Part shown: positions 19,501 through 26,505 of the stretch, piece after piece
Numbering within the stretch: position 1 is the stretch's first letter
Layout of the letters: every line of letters begins with the position of its first letter
DNA from: a virus
Virus record (IMG/VR): IMGVR_UViG_3300021365_000085
Coordinates: 1 to 27,000 of that record
Reading direction: 5' to 3' (one strand)
Length of the DNA: 27,000 bases
Program-made: the position numbers and the translations under genes
Notes under the pieces: generated by a model
Seen by the model: the letters and a program-made list of their open reading frames with translations, nothing else
The model's database searches: none
Told to the model about the DNA's origin: nothing

Positions 19501-22500
19501 GATCCTGGATTTGGTTTAGCAACTGACAATGTATATCTGCAAGGTGGTATAACAGCAACATTTGGTCAAATTGGAGGATTTGCTATAACATCAACCGCAA
19601 TATCATCATCTAATAATAGTTTAATATTAAGAGGAGACTCAGGTCAAATAACAGGCTCTAAAATTTTACTAGACGGTGGCAAAATTGCAGGCTTTGATAT
19701 TAATTCAGTAGGAATAAAAAGCTCGAATAGTAAATTAATATTATCAGCTTCTGGTAACATAACTGCATCTAATGCAAATATTACTGGTGATATAGTAGCA
19801 AATACAATAACTGCAAACACAGCTGGAACAATAGCAGGCTTTACTATTAATTCAGTTGGTATTAAATCTTCTAATAGCAACTTAATTCTTTCTGCATCAG
19901 GAAATATGACAGCTTCAAATGCACAGATAACTGGTAAAATTGTAGCAGAGTCTGGAACGATAGGCGGCTTTAATATTGGAGATGATTTAGATTCAGCGGC
20001 CGGCACATTAAAATTAAAAGGAGCGTCTGGTCAGATAACTGCGTCAGCAGCACAGATAACTGGTAAAATAACGGCTCAAGAAGGTACTATAGGAGGATTC
20101 AATATTGGTACAAATTTAGAATCATCTGGAGGCACTTTAAACTTAAAAGGAGCAACAGGTCAGATAACTGGTTCTAAAGTTTTACTAGATGGCGGAGAAA
20201 TAGCTGGTTTTGATATCAATACAATTGGGATATCATCTGCTGATAAAAGTTTAATTCTATCTGCATCAGGACAAATTACAGCATCCGCAGCTCAAATTAC
20301 CGGAGATATTGTAGCAAATACAATTACAGCAAATACTGCTGGTACTATCGCCGGCTTTAATATAAATTCTGTTGGTATTAAATCCTCTGATAGCAACTTG
20401 ATATTATCTGCATCAGGTCAAATAACTGGTAGTGATGTTTTATTTGACGGTGGAACTATAGGCGGATTTACTATTACGTCTGATAAAATAAAGTCAGGTA
20501 CAAATATAAGATTAGATGCTGCAAATAAAAAATTTATAATAAATGATAATACATTTGGAAATACTGGTATACAACTAGAATATAATTCTGGAACACCTAG
20601 AGCACATATTGGAACAGAAAATGCTGAAAGAATAACATTTGACGGATCTAATTTAATTATGAGTGCCTCTACATTTGTGTTAGGAAGTCCAACTCAATTT
20701 GTATCTGGAGCAAATGGAAATATAGAAATTTCATCATCAAATTTCCATCTAGATAATACCGGCAATGTTAATATGTCTGGAACTGTTACTTCTACCGCTG
20801 GTAATATTGGTGGATTTAATATTAACTCCGTAGGAATAAAATCATCAAATAGCAACTTAATATTATCAGCATCAGGACAAATTACAGCATCTGATGCTAA
20901 TATTACAGGCGATATAGTAGCAAATACAATTACAGCAAATACTGCAGGGACAATAGCAAACTTTAATATAAATTCAGTTGGCATCAAATCATCTAATAGC
21001 AACTTGATATTATCAGCATCAGGTAATATTACAGCATCTAATGCAAAAATTACTGGAGATATTGTAGCAAATACTATTACAGCAGACACTGCTGGTACTA
21101 TCGCCGGCTTTAATATAAATTCTGTTGGTATTAAATCTTCAAATAGTAATTTAATATTATCAGCATCAGGTAATTTAACAGCATCTAATGCCCAAATTAC
21201 CGGAAAAATTGTAGCTGAAGAAGGCACAATTGGTGGCTTTAATATTGGAGATGATTTAGATTCTTCAGCTGGTACTCTTAAATTAAAAGGAGCGTCTGGA
21301 CAAATAACAGCATCCGCAGCTCAAATTACCGGAGATATTGTAGCAAATACAATTACAGCAAATACAGCCGGTACTATAGGTGGATTTAATATTAACTCTG
21401 TAGGAATTAAATCATCAAATAGCAACTTAATTCTTTCTGCATCTGGCAATATGACCGCATCTAATGCTCAAATATCTGGAAAAATAACGGCAACCGATGG
21501 AGCTATTGGTGGATTTACTATAGGTAGCACATCTTTGATTGCAGGTAGCAACACAACTAGAGTATCTTTAAGTACAGCAGATGGTATACATTTAGGAAAT
21601 AATACATTTGGTTCAGCACCATTTAGAGTTACAAGAGCAGGAGCCGTAACCGCAACTAATGCTACGGTAACAGGTGATATAGTAGCAAATACAATAACTG
21701 CAAACACAACAGGAACAATAGCAAATTTTAATATAAATTCAGTAGGAATAAAAAGTGCAAATAGTAATTTAATATTATCCGCATCAGGAAATATGACAGC
21801 TTCAAATGCACAGATTACCGGAAAAATTGTAGCAGAGTCTGGAACTATAGGTGGCTTTAATATTGGATCGGACTTAGATGCTGCATCAGGTACTCTTAAA
21901 TTAAAAGGCGCATCAGGACAGCTAACTGCGTCAGCAGCACAGATAACTGGTAAAATAACATCAAACGAAGGAACAATTGGTGGATGGACAATAGGTTCAA
22001 CTTTATCTGCAACCAATATATTATTAGACCCATCAACACCAAAAATAACATTAGGCTCAAAATCAACATTAACAGATTCGAACTCCGGGTTATACATGGG
22101 AACAGACGGACTTGCTCTAGGAGCATCTTCTGTATTCAAAGTAACAAATGCCGGCGTATTAACTGCAACAAATGCAAATATAACTGGTGATATTACTGCA
22201 AATGCTGGTAATATTGGCGGATTTACTATTACCAGCAATGCTATAGCAAGTTCTGATGGTAATCTTGTTTTATCTGGATCAGGTAGAATTACTGCAAGTG
22301 CAGGTATAATTGGCGGATTTGAATTATCTACTAATAAATTTGAAGGAACGCCAGAAATAATTTCAGTTGTAAGTCAATCCGTAACAAATACAGCTGTTAG
22401 TTGTTCAATTCTAGAGCTGAATACTGCACCAACCACCGGTGTATTAAATGTTTCAATAGATTATTTTTCAAGCGCACAAGAAACTAACGATGCAACAGGA

Positions 22501-25449
22501 GATAAAAATTCTGGATTATTAGATGTTGATTTCTGGGATGGATTAGCTCAAGCTGGTAACTTATATGTATATGCAACTGAAGCAGGAGAAGGATTTGGTT
22601 CACCTATTAATTTATTTAACGAAGTCGACACCGAAGGTAATCCCTTTGCCGCTGTTTCAGTCGCAAAAGTTGGAAATTTTGGAACTCCGTCTGTCAAGTT
22701 CTTTTCATTAGATGGTTTTCAGGTTGGAACTGCTAGTTTTGGTGGGGATCTTCATTTTATAAATGAGGAAGATTATTCAGACGCAGGTAGTATTACTTTT
22801 GTATCTGGAGCAAATCAAACTACAACATTTAATTCAGAAAAACAATCAATATTATTAAACTCTTTAGAAAAATCATTGTCAATAGCAACTGGTAGTTTTG
22901 GAGACACTGGAATACAATTACAATACAATGATGGTAATCCTAAATTCTTTGTAGGAACTGATACTGGTAGTCATTTTAAATATGATAGCAATATAGTATC
23001 AATTTCATCTTCAAACTTCACAGTTACTCCTGCAGGAGAAGTTGAAGCTAAACAAATAGAATTAACAGATTATGCAAAAGCTGATTATTTTGTATTTAAA
23101 TTATTAAAAATAAATGTTGCTAATTCTGGTTCATTCTTTGAACAATATACAGCAGGTGGAAAAAATTATACTAAATTAGTATTAGATGGATCTTTAGGTG
23201 GATCAATAGCACAGTCTGTTAGAATTGAATGTGTTCCTAATAATCCAATTGGTATGATACAACCACCAGTTAAATCAAATAGTCAAGGACATGAAGTTAC
23301 TATAGAATGTGCTACTACTGCAGTAGGATATGCAGCTCTAGTCGCAGTTAGTGGTAGTAATTCATATGCATATGGATTTTATGGAGATTCAGATGATTGG
23401 TTTTATCAATTATTTCAAACAAGAGTTTATCCCGCTGGAGGAAGTGTTACATATGGCGGCGGAAGTGTTGGAGATATAGGAGCATCGTCTGGAAGAATAA
23501 TGGTACAAAACTCTGGCCAGCGTTTTAGATTTGTTAGATCAGCATATGATTTTAGATTGTTAGGAGTATCAAGTTATGATACAACCGCTGCTGGAAACTT
23601 TAATTCTCAAGGTTTAGTTAATTTTCATTCTGGATTAAAAACTACATCTGGACCTATTGCTATAGGTAAAGGAGCTACTGAAAAAGCGACTGCAGGATAT
23701 GCGTTTGAAGTTGATGCTATTACAGACAGAAATGGAACAACTACAGATGATTCATATTTCCACGGAAATATTACAGTTGCTGGTACAATTAAAGATTCAT
23801 CTGGAGATGCAGGATCTTCTGGTCAAATATTATCTTCTACCGGAACAGGAACAAATTGGATAGCTAATTCTGGTGGTGGATCTGGAGATATTGAAGGCGT
23901 TACTGCAGGAAATGGATTAACTGGTGGTGGTACATCTGGAACAGTTACTTTAAATGTTGGAGCTGGTACTGGTATTGATGTTGCAGCTGATGCTATATCA
24001 GTTGATGTATCTGATTTTATGACTAACGGATCCAATAATAGAGTAGTCACTGCTACCGGTACTGATGCAATGAATGCGGAAGCAAACATGACATTTGATG
24101 GTACTAATTTATTAGTTAGTGATGATTCAAATGCATATGCAAATATTGGTAGAACAAGAGTTGGTTATGCAACTTATAGTGATTATGGATATGTTTCACA
24201 TAGAGATATGACAGGTGCAGGACAATATGCATTATTACAATCTGCTGCGGGAGATACATTTATAAATGCTGCAACTGGTAAAACTCTTCATTTACGAATA
24301 AATAATTCATCTATAGCTAGCATAACCGCAGCTGGATTAAATATGTCCTCAGGTTTTATTTTAGACGGAAATACTATAACTGGTGTAGATGATTCAGGTG
24401 AATTTACAAATGACGATGCTCATATCATGACATCGGCCGGAGTTGAAGATAAAATATTAGGTTATAGTTATACAGCAAATGCATTGCCTTTAGCTGGTGG
24501 AACTATGTCTGGTGCAATTGCGATGGGTAATCAGAACATAACTGGTATTAATAATCTTACTATAAATGACCCTGGCCCAAACGAAGGAATAAATTGGAAT
24601 GGTGGTAACACAAAAATATTTGAATCACCAGATAATTTAACAACAAACTCTGCAGGTAACTTACAATTTGTATATGGTTCAACTCGAAGATTAACAGTTA
24701 ATAGTACTGGTATAGATGTAAATGGTAATATAACAGCATCTGGTGATATAAGTTCAAGTGCTACAATTACAGCTAATAAGTTTAAATTAAATGAATCTGG
24801 TACCACAACACTTACTGAAGTACCTAGCAACGGTACTGTTGAAGTAAATACTGGAAATGGATATGTAAGAATAGGACCTGCAAATTCTGGTTTTGCTCAT
24901 TTTAGTACAAATAAAACTCAATATTATTTTAATAAAAAGATTGTAGTCGACGAAGGTATTATTGGATCATATGACGAAGATTTATCATTAAGAAGAGTAT
25001 ATAGTAGTGCTAATGATAGTATTCTTATAAGAGCTACTAGTATAGGATTTTTCTTAGATGGCGCTGAAGATATGCGTTTAGAAAATGATGGTGATTTACA
25101 TGCTGAAGGAGATGTCATAGCATCATCAACTACTATATCTGATTCTAGATTAAAAGATAATATAATTCAAATTGGTGGAGCGTTAGACAAAATAAAATCT
25201 TTAAGAGGAGTTTCATATACATGGAATGCTGGCAAGAAAAAGGGTAAACAAGATATAGGTTTAATAGCACAAGAAGTAGAGGAAGTATTACCAGAAATAG
25301 TTAAAGATAAAAAAATGCCATTAATGGATGGAATAGATCCAAATGAAACATATAAAACTATTGATTACGAAAAAATTATTGCAGTTCTTGTAGAAGCAGT
25401 TAAAGATCAACAAACACAAATTGATGAATTAAAAAGAAAAATTAAATAG
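13534..25449 (+). CDS. Giant repetitive tail fibre with C-terminal peptidase S74 chaperone domain
   Basis: A 3971-residue protein, presumably the long trimeric host-binding fibre. Residues 1-690 are beta-rich unique sequence, probably the attachment end. Residues about 690-2930 are an array of roughly 38 units built on Gly-x-Ile-(Ala/Gly)-Gly-(Phe/Trp), followed by patterns such as NINSVGIKSSNSNLILSASG or NIGDDLDSSAGTLKLKG. A different module interrupts the array at about residues 1690-2005. Residues 2930-3450 are less repetitive. AGNGLTGGGTSGTVTLNV (from about 3458) is a tail-fibre shaft motif. The end (3868-3971) is an intramolecular chaperone: SDSRLKDN (Ser3869, Lys3874), GLIAQEVEEVLPEIV and a terminal coiled coil. 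S74 domains help the fibre trimerise and then cut themselves off just before the Ser. This is the only gene here ending in TAG. Host receptor specificity cannot be predicted. Confidence 0.9.
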   Translation: MAKKRKLNNPDLRNKTLFFNDTSNTSPDVFRITDFPLRFTAGKNLIKLQGNSANLKPGSILQIEITDSNNDPIYNEILNYLEDDGSRVIAVYIYPDTPEGDCIVTLGTELTELNGRIVPTQFQNKINTIWSETIPVSPTAVNESEVIFTSEPVITLDEQIAVQLDRSFSGSLQTTTYDIGTVQYINRNDDSNILLTGGKFSSDMKDGTLTVTNPINPLPVPNFSLNTTPIYTSKIKKVLNDTTLTLESPFIFLTSQSLSQQKYTQFDNSTYSIEYNVTPTFNATQNSQSFALMQIKNLSPDTGDISRIKLYGSNNGSIGDYELLNDIDLTPTEIFVDATGSILPDVSIGFFTSQSIINEYWESKTFLNNIETTGPTMTWSTSSLNNAMLISSATDISKYNDVHIIKSKDSIQGVFVENSQYKIQFDAIGTQLIPGQDSKISIYLSGSSFNFDGSDILNQELPINLGKKIGEVKTTATNQRYDDVNFTFMADKDGLGSILFVIENGQWQLSEVQTLSDSEFGFTENYTRLRTLIPVEHKSDNQISFKLEYYNTAGNKSKTISYVNNKTFEGGNRYIDGAFSLLTGSLFVADSLDSGIDISGLQGTGFIRSLPYAGFNQATGSGPAGFLIYSGSALPNQTETSYGGVGLELVADENNFFRFRTSGSNGQGELDIRTEKIVMSGSEVSINTPTFFLGEAATQFISGANGQLEISSSGYHIQPSGDITASKILIEGGTITDDVTILGSVSANSILTPATIGGSPATAANASSSISDQGLAIFKSASIGGFVVSSEEIRSADQELRLKAGGQITASRVLLEGGTITDGVTILGAVTANSIRTPATIAGSPSTDSNASSSISATGLAIFKSASIAGFVVNENEIRSADSSLRLKATGQVTASTLQLIDGNFDGQSVGKISGSALVMEVPTFFFGSTAQFVSGSDGNIEISSSNFHLSSSGDVKLSGNVTATSGDIGGFEINNNSISSTNNNLILSSSGQITGSTVLFTGGDIAGFNINTVGIKSSNSNLILSASGQITASNAQITGDITANTITANTAGTIANFNIDSVGIKSANSKLILSASGQITGSNFLMAGGRITDGVTIEGTVSANSILVPADLDATEASASISSEGLAIFRSASIAGFNINPIAIASADKSLILSASGQITASDAKITGDIVANTITANTAGTIASFNIDSVGIKSSNSKLILSASGNMTASNAKITGDITANTITANTAGTIAGFTINSVGIKSSNSKLIMSASGQITGSNVLLDGGEIGGFTLSADEVKSSNNNLRLKDSGQITGSDVLFDGGDIAGFNINTVGIKSSNSKLILSASGNITASNANITGDIVANTITANTAGTIAGFNINSVGIKSSNSNLILSASGNMTASNAQITGKIVAEEGTIGGFNIGDDLDSSAGTLKLKGASGQITASAAQITGKIVAEEGTIGGFNIGSDLDSSAGTLKLKGESGQITASAAQITGKITAQEGTIGGFNIGTNLESSGGTLNLKGSTGQITGSKVLLDGGEIAGFDINTIGISSENKNLILSASGQITSSTVLFDGGTIAGFDIDTIGISSANKQLILSASGQITGSNFLMAGGRITDSVTIEGTVSANSILVPAGLDATAASASISSEGLAIFRSASIAGFVVNEDEIRSANSSLRLKSNGQITGSDVLFDGGTIGGFTLSSNTLAATNFELNPSGKRITLGSGNDIFIADGDEGIQLGNSTFNSAPFSVTKAGALKAISGEVGGFTLSSNTISGTNIIIDSAGSIQTSDYVSDLKGWKISADDNGFAEFENAKIRGTLSTAVFEKETVNAVGGQLYVANSTTLTSSVSHSSANYLPTDSTMSVVNASGFSIGEILSLKKVTSTGFGTEYIFVQSSSRNDSSSDSDLSGNLFVLRGYSGSLGSDSSFASASLGDSPGAAQSYSGSQVLVSTGKVGTGFIRLNANPNNQATPYIDIVERTGSAIFDVSLKARLGDLSGLAGSSLVFGNTDPGFGLATDNVYLQGGITATFGQIGGFAITSTAISSSNNSLILRGDSGQITGSKILLDGGKIAGFDINSVGIKSSNSKLILSASGNITASNANITGDIVANTITANTAGTIAGFTINSVGIKSSNSNLILSASGNMTASNAQITGKIVAESGTIGGFNIGDDLDSAAGTLKLKGASGQITASAAQITGKITAQEGTIGGFNIGTNLESSGGTLNLKGATGQITGSKVLLDGGEIAGFDINTIGISSADKSLILSASGQITASAAQITGDIVANTITANTAGTIAGFNINSVGIKSSDSNLILSASGQITGSDVLFDGGTIGGFTITSDKIKSGTNIRLDAANKKFIINDNTFGNTGIQLEYNSGTPRAHIGTENAERITFDGSNLIMSASTFVLGSPTQFVSGANGNIEISSSNFHLDNTGNVNMSGTVTSTAGNIGGFNINSVGIKSSNSNLILSASGQITASDANITGDIVANTITANTAGTIANFNINSVGIKSSNSNLILSASGNITASNAKITGDIVANTITADTAGTIAGFNINSVGIKSSNSNLILSASGNLTASNAQITGKIVAEEGTIGGFNIGDDLDSSAGTLKLKGASGQITASAAQITGDIVANTITANTAGTIGGFNINSVGIKSSNSNLILSASGNMTASNAQISGKITATDGAIGGFTIGSTSLIAGSNTTRVSLSTADGIHLGNNTFGSAPFRVTRAGAVTATNATVTGDIVANTITANTTGTIANFNINSVGIKSANSNLILSASGNMTASNAQITGKIVAESGTIGGFNIGSDLDAASGTLKLKGASGQLTASAAQITGKITSNEGTIGGWTIGSTLSATNILLDPSTPKITLGSKSTLTDSNSGLYMGTDGLALGASSVFKVTNAGVLTATNANITGDITANAGNIGGFTITSNAIASSDGNLVLSGSGRITASAGIIGGFELSTNKFEGTPEIISVVSQSVTNTAVSCSILELNTAPTTGVLNVSIDYFSSAQETNDATGDKNSGLLDVDFWDGLAQAGNLYVYATEAGEGFGSPINLFNEVDTEGNPFAAVSVAKVGNFGTPSVKFFSLDGFQVGTASFGGDLHFINEEDYSDAGSITFVSGANQTTTFNSEKQSILLNSLEKSLSIATGSFGDTGIQLQYNDGNPKFFVGTDTGSHFKYDSNIVSISSSNFTVTPAGEVEAKQIELTDYAKADYFVFKLLKINVANSGSFFEQYTAGGKNYTKLVLDGSLGGSIAQSVRIECVPNNPIGMIQPPVKSNSQGHEVTIECATTAVGYAALVAVSGSNSYAYGFYGDSDDWFYQLFQTRVYPAGGSVTYGGGSVGDIGASSGRIMVQNSGQRFRFVRSAYDFRLLGVSSYDTTAAGNFNSQGLVNFHSGLKTTSGPIAIGKGATEKATAGYAFEVDAITDRNGTTTDDSYFHGNITVAGTIKDSSGDAGSSGQILSSTGTGTNWIANSGGGSGDIEGVTAGNGLTGGGTSGTVTLNVGAGTGIDVAADAISVDVSDFMTNGSNNRVVTATGTDAMNAEANMTFDGTNLLVSDDSNAYANIGRTRVGYATYSDYGYVSHRDMTGAGQYALLQSAAGDTFINAATGKTLHLRINNSSIASITAAGLNMSSGFILDGNTITGVDDSGEFTNDDAHIMTSAGVEDKILGYSYTANALPLAGGTMSGAIAMGNQNITGINNLTINDPGPNEGINWNGGNTKIFESPDNLTTNSAGNLQFVYGSTRRLTVNSTGIDVNGNITASGDISSSATITANKFKLNESGTTTLTEVPSNGTVEVNTGNGYVRIGPANSGFAHFSTNKTQYYFNKKIVVDEGIIGSYDEDLSLRRVYSSANDSILIRATSIGFFLDGAEDMRLENDGDLHAEGDVIASSTTISDSRLKDNIIQIGGALDKIKSLRGVSYTWNAGKKKGKQDIGLIAQEVEEVLPEIVKDKKMPLMDGIDPNETYKTIDYEKIIAVLVEAVKDQQTQIDELKRKIK
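17476..18121 (+). repeat. Longer copy of an internal segmental duplication in the fibre gene
   Basis: This segment and 19708-20224 encode the same series of units in the same order, from VGIKSSNSKLILSASGNITA to GGEIAGFDINTIGISS. This copy is 645 nt between matching codons and the other is 516 nt. The difference is 129 nt, exactly one 43-codon unit: this copy has three consecutive GTIGGFNIG units and the other has two. Confidence 0.75.
19708..20224 (+). repeat. Shorter copy of the internal segmental duplication
   Basis: Partner of 17476-18121 with one 43-codon unit fewer. The frame is preserved and the encoded residues are nearly the same apart from scattered changes (for example GFTIN for GFNIN, and AES for AEE). 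Synonymous differences are frequent, so the duplication is not recent or has been diversified by exchange. Confidence 0.75.
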
Positions 25450-25461
25450 AAAGAAATAATT

Positions 25462-25725
25462 ATGGCAATTACAAAAACAACAAGTATTAGTAATATAGTA
25501 GTAGTCCCTAAAGATGCATCAGCAGCTTCTTCGACAAACGCAGGAAATCCTATGATTACAGTTTGGTCAATAATAGTAGTTGATGATGATTCTGATAATG
25601 AATTACCAATGTCAAATCAAATGACAAAACACATTTATAGATATGTAGAAGATGGAGGCTCAGCAACAGATGTATCTGCAGAAGATGCATTAGTACAATC
25701 TATTGCAGCTGCAATCTGGAGTTAA
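25462..25725 (+). CDS. Small conserved phage protein of unknown function
   Basis: An 87-residue protein starting 12 bases after the fibre stop, with GAAAGAAAT upstream as a weak ribosome binding site. It starts MAITKTTSISNIVVVPK, contains an acidic DDDSDNELP turn followed by QMTKHIYRYV, and ends DVSAEDALVQSIAAAIWS. I recognise this layout from small proteins next to fibre genes in T4-like phages of aquatic bacteria, but know no function. No membrane segment or signal peptide is seen. Its location between the fibre and another virion-type gene suggests a fibre-associated structural part or assembly factor. It is probably co-translated with the next gene, whose ATG is three bases past its stop. 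Confidence 0.7.
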   Translation: MAITKTTSISNIVVVPKDASAASSTNAGNPMITVWSIIVVDDDSDNELPMSNQMTKHIYRYVEDGGSATDVSAEDALVQSIAAAIWS

Positions 25726-25728
25726 TAA

Positions 25729-26466
25729 ATGCCAGTAGGTAGTGATAATATATCAATGCAAGGAATTGCAGTCTCCGGAAGTTTTGAAGTTCAAACTAAT
25801 ATAAGTTTACAAACCATATGGACGACATTTGTAACAGCCAATCCATCAGGGGGAAACTTAAGATTAAATGATATGGCAAACAAAGACTACCCAACAACAT
25901 CAACAAGTGCAGCATCTTCGGTAACTACCACAAGTATGACATGTAATGCTAACGTTACTGCAGACGGTGGTGTACTTGGAGGAATAACACAAAGAGGATT
26001 TTATTTTGGAACAAATGCAAGTTATGCATCAAACACAAAAGTTTCTGTAGCAGGAACAACAGGAACATATACGTTAGCAAGAACAAGTTTAACTGCTGGC
26101 ACAACATATTATATAACAGGGTATGCTATAAATGCATTAGGTGAAAGACAAGGCTCAACAGTATCTCAAGCAACATCGGCAGCTCCTTCATTAACAGCTA
26201 TAACGATATTAACATCTGGAGGAGGTGGTTTTGAAGGCAGTAGTGCCGCATGCGAAGGAGAAGAAGGTATTTTTGCAACAATGTACCATGATGGATCAAA
26301 TAGCTATACAGTAGTAGGAGATAAAATATATACAACTAATGGTACAAGTAATCCTTTAGGAGATGGATATTATAGACAACCATTTAGATCGAAATCTAAT
26401 CAATCTATAAGAATAAATTCAGACGAAGGGGATGACGGAGAAGTTATGGAAGTTTCAAATTGCTAA
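25729..26466 (+). CDS. Virion-type protein with fibronectin III-like domain
   Basis: A 245-residue protein. Residues about 55-150 look like a fibronectin type III-like domain of the kind abundant in secreted Bacteroidetes proteins: TTTSMTCNANVTADGGVLGG, then RGFYFGTNASY, then LTAGTTYYITGYAINALGER. Residues 1-50 are a short beta-rich N-terminal region that may link to the fibre or the small preceding protein. Residues about 165-245 form a Gly/Asp/Glu-rich module with aromatic strands (IFATMYHDGSNSYTVVGDKI), and the final residue is Cys. Three cysteines in total are visible outside the C terminus. It could be a fibre tip, adhesin or decoration protein. Placement after the giant fibre favours host recognition or a fibre accessory role. 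The start is coupled to the upstream gene. No signal peptide is visible. Confidence 0.7.
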   Translation: MPVGSDNISMQGIAVSGSFEVQTNISLQTIWTTFVTANPSGGNLRLNDMANKDYPTTSTSAASSVTTTSMTCNANVTADGGVLGGITQRGFYFGTNASYASNTKVSVAGTTGTYTLARTSLTAGTTYYITGYAINALGERQGSTVSQATSAAPSLTAITILTSGGGGFEGSSAACEGEEGIFATMYHDGSNSYTVVGDKIYTTNGTSNPLGDGYYRQPFRSKSNQSIRINSDEGDDGEVMEVSNC

Positions 26467-26490
26467 AAATATCATGAATTATTTTAAAGG

Positions 26491-26505
26491 AATATTTATA
26501 TAAAA
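26491..26505 (+). promoter_or_regulatory. TATTTATA motif directly before the nucleotidyltransferase gene
   Basis: AATATTTATATAAAA ends at the A of the ATG at 26505 and matches the block at 4455-4469. The core (26493-26500) is only four bases from the start codon. If it acts as a promoter the message would be leaderless, and the AAAGGA at 26486-26491 would not be transcribed. The alternative is that this copy is a chance or spacer match. Low confidence for that reason. Confidence 0.22.

Larger units (their letters stand above)
15605..22350 (+). repeat. In-frame degenerate repeat array inside the fibre gene
   Basis: By eye about 38 copies of a Gly-x-Ile-(Ala/Gly/x)-(Gly/Asn/Ser)-(Phe/Trp) unit. 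Two unit lengths dominate: 49 codons (147 nt), of the kind GTIAGFNINSVGIKSSNSNL plus a tail ending in ITGDIVANTITANTA, and 43 codons (129 nt), of the kind GTIGGFNIGDDLDSSAGTLK plus a tail ending in ITGKIVAEE. The order of unit types is irregular. Protein copies are often almost identical, whereas their codons differ at many third positions. Only short runs of roughly 20-35 bases are identical at the DNA level. The array probably sets fibre length. Confidence 0.85.

Noticed and set aside
16509-22238. Long antisense open frames across the fibre repeat region
   Set aside because: They lie wholly inside the fibre gene, repeat with it, and encode low-complexity Pro/Ile/Val/Ala-rich sequence with no independent start signals. 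They are mirror images of the repetitive sense codons.
15605-22350. CRISPR array
   Set aside because: The repeats are 129-147 nt, coding, degenerate and in frame, with no short constant repeats separated by unique spacers.
26461-26490. Terminator after the fibronectin-like gene
   Set aside because: The only pairing is a few A-T pairs (AAAAT with ATTTT), with no GC stem, so it is not distinguishable from background.
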